Shown: positions 1 through 5,261 of the stretch, piece by piece
How the letters are laid out: every line of letters begins with the position of its first letter
Numbering within the stretch: the first letter of the stretch is position 1
Notes under the pieces: generated by a model
Told to the model about the DNA's origin: nothing
Databases searched by the model: none
What the model saw: the letters and a program-made list of their open reading frames with translations, nothing else
Made by a program: the position numbers and the translations under genes
Assembly (NCBI GenBank): GCA_030606845.1
Contig: JAUWFP010000171.1
Span: forward strand, 1 to 5,261
From: Anaerolineales bacterium
GTDB taxonomy: Bacteria > Chloroflexota > Anaerolineae > Anaerolineales > E44-bin32
Length of the DNA: 5,261 nt
Reading direction: 5' to 3'

Positions 1-1
1 A

Positions 2-172
2 TTCGCGCATAGCCATGGCGTAAGAGTCGAAGAATTTGCGGGGGTTCCTAAAGCAATCCAATGGGCGAGGGAAAATTCTCGTCCAGGAGAGGTGATTCTT
101 GTTACGGGGAGTATATTTATCGTCGGGGAAGCGATCGAAATGATGAAGGAATTAAATAATGAAAGGGATTAA
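2..172 (+). CDS. folC: Folylpolyglutamate synthase / dihydrofolate synthase, C-terminal end (partial)
   Basis: This is the last 56 codons of a gene that enters from the left edge and ends at TAA 170-172. The frame is open to the edge. The protein end carries VTGSIFIVGEA at visible residues 34-44. This matches the conserved end of FolC, where the last strand of the Mur-ligase-type C-terminal domain reads roughly VTGSLYLVGE and is followed by a short helix. Before it lies a region with PKAIQWARE and a PGEVILV strand, also typical of the glutamate-ligase Rossmann-like domain. The family uses ATP to add glutamate to dihydropteroate and/or folates in the cytoplasm. The ATP-binding P-loop domain lies outside the window, so activity and mono- versus bifunctionality cannot be judged. 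Only 19 bases separate its stop from lon, which suggests co-transcription. A related Mur-ligase family member is a remote alternative. Confidence 0.85.
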   Translation, partial: FAHSHGVRVEEFAGVPKAIQWARENSRPGEVILVTGSIFIVGEAIEMMKELNNERD

Positions 173-191
173 ACGGGCGTAAAAAGATAAA

Positions 192-2696
192 ATGAATTCT
201 TGGTTTATTGACAGATGGCCGAATCTACCTCCTGAGTTTGGCGGCGTTATTAGCCGTAGAACGGAAGAACTCTATGGTATTTCAGATGCCGGCCTCGATG
301 ATGGTGGACTATTCGATGCCCTTGTTCTTCCGTTAAGAGACATCGTTCTTTACCCAAAATTGCTTACACCGTTGTTTGTAGTTCATGAACCTTCATTGCT
401 CGCGGTGGAGGAAGCGATACGCGCCCAGGAGACGATGGTCGGGATTGCCCTTACGGATCCGGATACTGACAACCCCGGTCCAGATGATTTTTACACGGTA
501 GGGACAGAAATTGCTGTCGGCAGGCTCATGCATTTACCCGATGGCTCGATCTCCATTATGGCTCAGGGGCGGCGCAGGGTGGAAATCGTTGAGATTACTC
601 GTCAGGGGAAGGCTCTGCGCGCTCGAGCCAGACCCATTCTTGAAAACGTCTCAAAAACTAATGAGACTCTAGCTCTGATGCGGGCTGTACTGACGCTCTT
701 TGAAAAATGTGTTGAGCTAAATCGCTCCCTACCTGAAGAAGTCTATCTCTACGCTGTCAATATTGAAGAACCAGGTTGGCTGGCTGACCTCACAGCTTCT
801 GCGCTCAATCTCAGTCTGGGTGAGCGGCAGGCGATACTGGAGGTATTCGACCCGGTTGAACGGTTGCAGCAGATCAGCATTCTACTGGGGCGCGAGTTGG
901 ATGTTCTCGAGCTGGAGGATCAGATCCATTCTCAAGTTCAAAATGAAGTAGACCGGTCTCAACGTGAGGTTTACCTACGAGAGCAGATGAAAGCCATCCA
1001 ATCCGCATTAGGGGAAGGGGATTTATGGGTTCAAGAGATTGAGGAGCTTCGAGAACGGATCGTTCATTTAAACTTGCCAGAAGAAGTCGAGAAGAGAGCG
1101 TTCAAGGAAGTGCAGCGCTTATCACAGATGCCGCCGATATCTCCAGAGGTGGGGATCATCCGCACTTACCTCGATTGGCTGATGGAACTTCCCTGGTCGG
1201 AATCGACGGTGGACAATCTGGATATCCGTCATGTAGCCAGCGTATTGGAAGATCAACATTACGGTCTGAATAAAGCTAAGGACCGAATTCTTGAATATAT
1301 CGCCGTAAGGAGCCTGGCACCGAAAAAGCACAAACAACCGATACTGTGTTTTGTAGGGCCACCGGGAACAGGTAAGACATCTCTTGGGAGATCGATAGCG
1401 GAGGCTCTGGGGCGAAAATTTATCCGTATCTCCTTAGGTGGAATTCGCGATGAAGCGGAGATCCGCGGCCACCGCCGGACTTATATCGGTGCTCTACCCG
1501 GGAGAATTCTGCAAACAATGCGCCGGGCTGAGTCGGTGAACCCGCTCTTCATGTTGGACGAGATCGATAAGCTCGGTCTCGACTACCGCGGTGATCCATC
1601 ATCAGCTCTTCTTGAGGTTCTCGACCCCGAACAGAATCACTCTTTCTCCGATCACTACCTAGAGATCCCCTACGATCTCTCAAAGGTGATGTTCATTACG
1701 ACTGCAAATACCCTCGAACCGATCCCACCGGCGCTTTTAGACCGGCTTGAAGTGATTGAATTCCCGGGATACATCGAAGAGGAGAAACTGGCCATCGCCA
1801 AGAAGTATCTCGTCCCCCGGCAGGTCGAACAAACCGGGCTAACAGAAAAGGATCTGTCGTTTACCAATCAAGCTCTGCAATCGATTGTTCGTGAATACAC
1901 CTGGGAAGCAGGTGTACGCAATATGGAGAGGGAGATCGGTAAAATCTGCCGGCGTGTTGTTCGACGTAAAGCTGAGGGGAAACGGGTCTATCGCCGTATC
2001 ACTCCCAGCTTATTGCCAAAGTTGCTTGGACCAGCGCAAGTGAATCCCATCGAGCTCGAGATAGAGGACCAAATTGGTGCTGCCATGGGATTGGCCTGGA
2101 CGGAGAATGGGGGCGATATTCTTGTTGTGGAGGCGCTGCTCGTAGGAGGGAAGGGCGGGTTGCAAGTGACAGGGCACATCGGGGATATCATGCAGGAATC
2201 CGCTCAAGCCGCATATTCCTATATTAAATCCCGGGCGAGCAAGTTGAAGATCGATCCAGACATTTTCGAGAAGACAGATGTCCATATTCATGTTCCTGAG
2301 GGTTCAATACCAAAGGACGGACCCAGCGCCGGCATTACGATGGCTACGGCGATGGCGTCGGCCTTAACGGAAAGGCCCGTCCGGAAAGACGTGGCAATGA
2401 GTGGCGAGATCACACTTCGCGGTCGGGTGATACCCATCGGCGGAGTTAGAGAGAAAATTCTTGCCGCCTACCGCCTTAAGTTGAAGACAGTTATTATCCC
2501 TATCAAGAACGAAAAAGACCTGGTTGACATCCCGCGCCAGGCGAGAGAATCCCTCGACATTCAATTGGTGCGATCGATGGATGATGTTCTCTCGATCGCG
2601 CTCTTGCCCAAGTTGAAGAAGGTGGTAAAAACAAGCCAGAAGACACGAAGGAAGGGGAAATCGCCAAGGTCATCCCGCCCATCGGCATCAGCATGA
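192..2696 (+). CDS. lon: ATP-dependent Lon protease (LonA type)
   Basis: This encodes an 834-residue cytoplasmic AAA+ serine protease that unfolds and degrades misfolded and regulatory proteins. The order is the LonA one. The N-terminal substrate-binding domain begins near residue 45 (LVLPLRDIVLYP). A long helical segment covers about 235-320 (REVYLREQMKAIQ at 258-270). The AAA+ module has Walker A GPPGTGKT 389-396, Walker B FMLDEID 453-459, sensor-1 Asn506, arginine finger Arg518 and sensor-2 Arg576. The protease domain has Ser712 in PKDGPSAG and Lys755 in GGVREK. The Ser-Lys spacing of 43 equals that of E. coli Lon (679/722), so the dyad looks intact. At 834 residues it exceeds the roughly 784 of E. 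coli: about 44 extra residues precede the first strand, and a Lys/Arg/Ser-rich tail follows residue 806. ATG 192 is the first start after an in-frame TAA at 180-182. The leader is A-rich, with no good Shine-Dalgarno at normal spacing. No CIRCE- or HAIR-like heat-shock operator is visible upstream. Confidence 0.98.
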   Translation: MNSWFIDRWPNLPPEFGGVISRRTEELYGISDAGLDDGGLFDALVLPLRDIVLYPKLLTPLFVVHEPSLLAVEEAIRAQETMVGIALTDPDTDNPGPDDFYTVGTEIAVGRLMHLPDGSISIMAQGRRRVEIVEITRQGKALRARARPILENVSKTNETLALMRAVLTLFEKCVELNRSLPEEVYLYAVNIEEPGWLADLTASALNLSLGERQAILEVFDPVERLQQISILLGRELDVLELEDQIHSQVQNEVDRSQREVYLREQMKAIQSALGEGDLWVQEIEELRERIVHLNLPEEVEKRAFKEVQRLSQMPPISPEVGIIRTYLDWLMELPWSESTVDNLDIRHVASVLEDQHYGLNKAKDRILEYIAVRSLAPKKHKQPILCFVGPPGTGKTSLGRSIAEALGRKFIRISLGGIRDEAEIRGHRRTYIGALPGRILQTMRRAESVNPLFMLDEIDKLGLDYRGDPSSALLEVLDPEQNHSFSDHYLEIPYDLSKVMFITTANTLEPIPPALLDRLEVIEFPGYIEEEKLAIAKKYLVPRQVEQTGLTEKDLSFTNQALQSIVREYTWEAGVRNMEREIGKICRRVVRRKAEGKRVYRRITPSLLPKLLGPAQVNPIELEIEDQIGAAMGLAWTENGGDILVVEALLVGGKGGLQVTGHIGDIMQESAQAAYSYIKSRASKLKIDPDIFEKTDVHIHVPEGSIPKDGPSAGITMATAMASALTERPVRKDVAMSGEITLRGRVIPIGGVREKILAAYRLKLKTVIIPIKNEKDLVDIPRQARESLDIQLVRSMDDVLSIALLPKLKKVVKTSQKTRRKGKSPRSSRPSASA
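2693..2696 (+). promoter_or_regulatory. ATGA stop/start overlap joining lon to the lipoprotein gene
   Basis: The lon stop TGA (2694-2696) overlaps the ATG (2693-2695) of the next frame by the standard four-base arrangement. The purine-rich stretches upstream, such as AAGGAAGGGG near 2648-2657, lie about 35 bases away, too far to act as a normal ribosome binding site. Translation of the second gene would therefore most simply depend on ribosomes that terminate on lon. This is inference from layout. A TTG at 2765 is a competing start for the second gene. Confidence 0.6.
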
Positions 2697-3664
2697 CATC
2701 AAAAAACCTTCTTGAGCACCAATCCCTACATAGGCTGCGGCTTCACCCCCACCTGAACGGAGGGTTGAGGGTTCAGCATCAACTTATCCTTAAGGCGATT
2801 TTGGTTGTCTCGATAAGCCTGTTTGTTGCCTCATGCACGCGAACAACGGTCCCTCTCCTGCCTACAAGCACTGCACCTACTGAAATACCTCAAGTGAATC
2901 CTACCCCGTTCGTGATCTCAACATTCGAGCCCAGCGGAATGTATGCGGTCGTTGGGATTCCAGAAGGGGAGATTCTTCTCCTGCGTAATCCGGCGGGTAT
3001 CACGGGGAGCATCGTAGATGAGCTGGCATATGATGAGCGGGGCATTACAGCAACAGGGAATGCGGCCAATTTAGGCAGCTCCATCTGGATGGAGATCCAG
3101 ACGCCGGATGGTTCGCGCGGATGGGTTAATTCATTGAATATGACCGAGGATGTCAGTCAAGAACAATTCTGTCAGGACGCTCGCGCCCTCATGGTTCTGG
3201 ATAACTCTTTACGTTCGATTCAGGCACAAGACGGCGATCTGCTAGCTCAAATTATTAATCCCCGCCGAGGCTTGGTAATCCGTCATGATTGGTGGAATCC
3301 TGAAGTAATCGTGCCTGCTGATTCGGTGTCTGGCATCTTCGATGATCGCAGTGAGATGGAGTGGGGTTTGATGAGTGGGAGTGAGTTCAAGATACAAGGA
3401 TCGTTCAAAGAAATCATTTTGCCTTTGCTTGAAGATACCATTCTGAATTCCCCCGTTGTGGTATGCGGAGAGGTGCCATCCGGCACAACTTCACGCCAGA
3501 ATCTTTGGCCTACGGAATACACATCCTTGAATTACTTTGCGATCCACCGACCAGCACCCGAAGGTGGCAACGCCTTTGACTGGCGCACCTGGGCTCTTGT
3601 GTTTGAGTATATCGATGGAGAGCCGTTTCTTACCTCGATAATCCATTTTCATGGTGATGTGTAA
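2693..3664 (+). CDS. Predicted secreted lipoprotein with bacterial SH3 (SH3b) domain
   Basis: This encodes a 323-residue protein predicted to be exported and lipid-anchored outside the cytoplasmic membrane. A hydrophobic stretch at 31-47 (LILKAILVVSISLFVAS) ends in lipobox VASC, with Cys48 as the expected lipidated residue. A Pro/Thr/Ser-rich linker follows (about 50-80). Residues 84-152 fit a bacterial SH3 domain, with strands around AVVGIPEGEILLLRNPAG and SIWMEIQ and the typical closing SRGWVNSLNMT. Residues 154-323 form a second, Trp-rich region (HDWWNPEV 198-205, LNYFAIHRP 279-287, FDWRTW 295-300, FEYIDGEP 304-311) that I cannot assign to a named domain. It contains Cys160 and Cys258, which could form a disulfide outside the cell. 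SH3b domains often bind cell-wall or other surface ligands, but no ligand or enzymatic motif is evident. With the ATG 2693 start the signal peptide has an unusually long 30-residue n-region. Starting at TTG 2765 would give a conventional 24-residue one. Confidence 0.85.
   Translation: MTSKNLLEHQSLHRLRLHPHLNGGLRVQHQLILKAILVVSISLFVASCTRTTVPLLPTSTAPTEIPQVNPTPFVISTFEPSGMYAVVGIPEGEILLLRNPAGITGSIVDELAYDERGITATGNAANLGSSIWMEIQTPDGSRGWVNSLNMTEDVSQEQFCQDARALMVLDNSLRSIQAQDGDLLAQIINPRRGLVIRHDWWNPEVIVPADSVSGIFDDRSEMEWGLMSGSEFKIQGSFKEIILPLLEDTILNSPVVVCGEVPSGTTSRQNLWPTEYTSLNYFAIHRPAPEGGNAFDWRTWALVFEYIDGEPFLTSIIHFHGDV
2759..2767 (+). promoter_or_regulatory. GGAGGG followed by in-frame TTG: possible alternative start of the lipoprotein
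   Basis: GGAGGG at 2759-2764 is the best Shine-Dalgarno-like string near the start of the lipoprotein gene, and an in-frame TTG follows at 2765-2767. A protein starting there would begin MRVQHQLILK and reach the lipobox Cys as residue 24, an ideal lipoprotein signal length. Against this, the spacing is essentially zero, whereas 5-9 bases is usual, and no ATG, GTG or TTG lies in frame at the correct distance. It remains an alternative rather than a preferred start. Confidence 0.3.
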
Positions 3665-3745
3665 CGCCATTATCTTCTGAAAACTAAAATCCTTCTGTCT
3701 TAGAACAATCCTTAATTATTGGCAGTAGATGCATCCTTCTTTTCG

Positions 3746-3779
3746 AAGAACGAGATGCTTCACTTCGTTCAGCATGACA
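3746..3779 (-). repeat. Palindromic intergenic repeat, unit A (inverted)
   Basis: Read on the - strand, this unit begins TGTCATGCTGAACGAAG and ends ATCTCGTTCTT. Its last 11 bases are identical to the end of unit B in the opposite orientation: AAGAACGAGAT at 3746-3756 pairs perfectly with ATCTCGTTCTT at 3822-3832. Internally ATGCT (3755-3759) pairs with AGCAT (3771-3775) around an 11-base loop. The unit resembles the GTCATTCTGAG...GAAGAATCTC family of short intergenic repeats that I recall from various bacterial genomes. Copy number in this genome cannot be seen from one window. Confidence 0.7.
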
Positions 3780-3792
3780 AGTTCCTACTAAC

Positions 3793-3840
3793 CGTCATTC
3801 TGAGGAGCAGAGCGACGAAGAATCTCGTTCTTGGAAGAAC
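3793..3840 (+). repeat. Palindromic intergenic repeat, unit B (direct), with short palindrome at its end
   Basis: This unit starts with CGTCATTCTGAGGAGC and continues to GAAGAATCTCGTTCTT. ATTCT (3797-3801) pairs with AGAAT (3819-3823), the same stem position as in unit A but with a different base pair. The right end runs into GTTCTTGGAAGAAC (3827-3840), a perfect 6-base-arm palindrome around GG. The unit lies 13 bases from unit A in opposite orientation, so A and B together can form a long imperfect hairpin of roughly 85 bases with an 11-base perfect outer stem. Confidence 0.7.
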
Positions 3841-3855
3841 CAGCTTCGTGGCCTT

Positions 3856-3889
3856 AGGATGAACTACTGCGCTGCGACTCTGAATGACA
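3856..3889 (-). repeat. Palindromic intergenic repeat, unit C (inverted, diverged)
   Basis: Read on the - strand this copy starts TGTCATTCAGAGTCGCAGCG and then diverges (CAGTAGTTCATCC in place of the expected GAAGAATCTC). GAATGAC at 3882-3888 is the exact complement of GTCATTC at 3794-3800 in unit B, so B and C form a 95-base segment with 7-base terminal inverted repeats. The internal stem pairing present in A and B is lost here, suggesting an older or decayed copy. Confidence 0.6.
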
Positions 3890-3998
3890 ACCAGTCACAT
3901 TCACTATGACATAACACTTGTTGCGGTGAACCTTGTTTTGTTAAGCATCTCTAGAGCGTGTATGTTCTCGGGGAATTGTCGAGGGGTTGAAAATATAC

Positions 3999-5261
3999 CT
4001 ATGCATTATCCAGAATATGGTTAAGGAGCTGAAGGAGCTTCTTCTCCCAGCCCCCTTCGATATCCGTTGAAAGCCATAGACCGCGTTTGCTGCGGCGTAT
4101 CCCTTCACCGAATGCGTGAATATCAGGCACAGTTCTCTTTTCTGGCAGGTCAATAAGGATTTGGCTGCTTTCGGTCATGATCCTATCGATTCCTGCATTC
4201 GTGGCGATGATTTTCACCTTAAGTTGATAAAGCAAATTTAATACTTCTTTGGGGGTAGGACCAAAGCGGTCATGCAGCTCGGCATCAACGGTTTCCAGCT
4301 CATCAAGCGATCGAAGTTCAGCAAGTCTCCGGTAGAGCTGCAATCGCAGGGTCCGATCTGCGATGTAGTCGTCCGGAATCACAGCAGGAAGCGGGATGTC
4401 TATGGCAGCAGGAGGAAGCTCAGTGGTTTTCCTAATCTCCTCTGGAAGAACAAGTTCATGCCCCATCTCGAGGCGCATGCGTCTTACAGCCGAGGATAGT
4501 AGGCGGGTATAGAGATGAAACCCAACGGAAGCGATGTAGCCATGCTGACGAGTGCCCAGGATGTCTCCTGCGCCGCGCATCTCCAAATCTCGCATAGCGA
4601 TCGCGTACCCTGCACCGAGTTGGCTGTGCTCGGCGATGATCTCAAGCCGTTGTAGGGCATCCTCGGTTGCCCGCTGACCGGCGGAGCGGAAGAAGTAGGA
4701 GAAACCTTGGATCGCAGCTCGCCCGACACGGCCGCGGAGCTGGTAGAGCTGGGCCAAGCCGAATCTGTCCGCCCGATCTACGATGAGCGTATTGGCATTG
4801 GGTATGTCGAGGCCCGATTCAATGATGGATGTACTCACGAGAACGTCGATCTCGCCACGGGTGAACTGCTCCATCGTCTGTGATAGGCGTTTTTCTGGCA
4901 TCTGACCATGAGCGATCGTGAAATGAGCTTCCGGTATGAGACGTTCCAGCCGGCGCTGCATTGTAGCAATTGTCTGCACGCGGTTATGGACGAAGAAGAC
5001 CTGTCCTCCGCGGTCGAGTTCGCGGAGAATCGCAGACCGGACCAGTTGAGGGTCGTACAAACCAACATGGGTTCGCACAGGGAGCCGGTCCTCTGGCGGT
5101 GTGCTGATGGTCGAGATATCACGTACGCCAGTGAGTGCCATATACAGCGTTCGCGGTATCGGAGTCGCAGTGAGCGTCAGTACATCAACCTCGGTCCGCA
5201 TGCGCTTAAGGAATTCCTTATGCGTGACGCCAAACCTCTGCTCTTCGTCGATGATGAGCAG
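3999..5261 (-). CDS. mfd: Transcription-repair coupling factor Mfd, C-terminal part (partial)
   Basis: The C-terminal 420 codons of mfd are read leftward from the window edge, where the frame is still open, to TAG at 3999-4001. The Met at 5201 is internal: the frame upstream reads LLIIDEEQRFGVTHKEF, the Mfd helicase motif II. In visible residues, DEEQ lies at 5-8, TATPIPRTL (motif III) at 31-39, VFFVHNRV (motif IV) at 88-95, STSIIESGLDIPNANT (motif V) at 143-158 and QLRGRVGR (motif VI) at 174-181. The segment GAGYAIAMRDLEMRGAGDIL (216-235) is the RecG-like translocation motif region. Residues from about 285 to the end fit the Mfd C-terminal D7 domain (IPDDYIADRTLRLQLYRRL 295-313, DRFGP 331-335). 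Mfd removes RNA polymerase stalled at DNA lesions and recruits the UvrABC repair system. The motor and D7 look intact. The UvrB-like N-terminal part, RNA-polymerase-binding domain and Walker A motif lie outside the window. Confidence 0.96.
   Translation of the reverse strand: MLIIDEEQRFGVTHKEFLKRMRTEVDVLTLTATPIPRTLYMALTGVRDISTISTPPEDRLPVRTHVGLYDPQLVRSAILRELDRGGQVFFVHNRVQTIATMQRRLERLIPEAHFTIAHGQMPEKRLSQTMEQFTRGEIDVLVSTSIIESGLDIPNANTLIVDRADRFGLAQLYQLRGRVGRAAIQGFSYFFRSAGQRATEDALQRLEIIAEHSQLGAGYAIAMRDLEMRGAGDILGTRQHGYIASVGFHLYTRLLSSAVRRMRLEMGHELVLPEEIRKTTELPPAAIDIPLPAVIPDDYIADRTLRLQLYRRLAELRSLDELETVDAELHDRFGPTPKEVLNLLYQLKVKIIATNAGIDRIMTESSQILIDLPEKRTVPDIHAFGEGIRRSKRGLWLSTDIEGGWEKKLLQLLNHILDNA

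Larger units (their letters stand above)
3665..3998. other. Convergent intergenic region, no gene
   Basis: This stretch of 334 bases lies between the stop of the lipoprotein gene and the stop of mfd on the other strand, so transcription converges here. I see no credible ORF or RNA gene. The centre (3746-3889) is filled by three related palindromic repeat units. The flanks (3665-3745 and 3890-3998) are AT-rich and hold no recognisable element apart from a small palindrome CTCTAGAG at 3949-3956. No classical GC-rich stem followed by a T-run was found for either gene. If termination happens here, the repeat hairpins are the only evident candidates. Confidence 0.7.

Noticed and set aside
99..117. 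TTGTTA and TATATT as a promoter for lon inside folC
   Set aside because: The two boxes are only 7 bases apart instead of about 17, and the close folC-lon spacing makes read-through transcription the simpler explanation.
763..951. Short + strand ORF inside lon (62 residues), and several - strand ORFs inside lon and the lipoprotein gene
   Set aside because: They lie wholly within well-supported genes in other frames and have Ser/Arg/Pro-rich compositions typical of shadow translation, with no recognisable motif.
3949..3956. CTCTAGAG palindrome as a terminator or operator
   Set aside because: It is eight bases with no loop and no T-run on either strand. A palindrome of this length is expected by chance.
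3665..3998. CRISPR array or tRNA in the convergent gap
   Set aside because: The repeats alternate in orientation with unequal, short spacing rather than repeating directly with uniform spacers, and no cloverleaf fold or anticodon arm pattern was found.
4272..4729. ORFs at 4272-4499 (+) and 4484-4729 (-) inside the mfd region
   Set aside because: Both overlap the continuous Mfd frame, which carries all expected helicase motifs. They have no independent support.
5199..5201. ATG at 5201 (- strand) as the start of a 400-residue protein
   Set aside because: The frame stays open to the window edge and encodes the Mfd DEEQ motif upstream of this Met, so the gene is truncated by the window rather than starting here.
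1..5261. A novel multi-gene defence or metabolic system
   Set aside because: All but one of the genes are standard housekeeping genes with intact motifs. Beyond the uncharacterised lipoprotein domain and the repeat cluster, nothing in the window suggests an undescribed system.

Overview
This window looks like ordinary chromosomal housekeeping DNA from a bacterium of moderate GC content. It holds four protein genes: the last 56 codons of folC, a complete lon, a complete secreted-lipoprotein gene, and, on the opposite strand, the C-terminal 420 codons of mfd. The organism may be an anaerolinean-type member of Chloroflexota. That guess rests on the style of the SH3b lipoprotein, the DEEQ form of the Mfd helicase motif, and an intergenic palindromic repeat family that I associate with such genomes. 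It is an inference from recall, not from a search.

Region by region: positions 2-172 are the folC end. lon follows after 19 bases (192-2696). The lipoprotein gene starts inside the lon stop codon with an ATGA overlap (2693-3664), so the three + strand genes look like one transcription unit. A 334-base convergent gap (3665-3998) carries no gene. It contains three copies of a short GTCATTC-type palindromic repeat in alternating orientation. mfd then occupies 3999-5261 on the - strand and runs off the right edge.

Functionally, FolC (folate polyglutamylation), Lon (ATP-dependent protein quality control) and Mfd (transcription-coupled repair) are unrelated core functions. The tight coupling between lon and the lipoprotein gene is the only link that might mean more than convenience. 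I found no CRISPR array, tRNA, rRNA, complete insertion sequence, phage gene or defence system. The most notable items are the lon-coupled SH3b lipoprotein with an unassigned C-terminal domain, and the repeat cluster, in which two copies show a compensatory base change that supports a hairpin structure.
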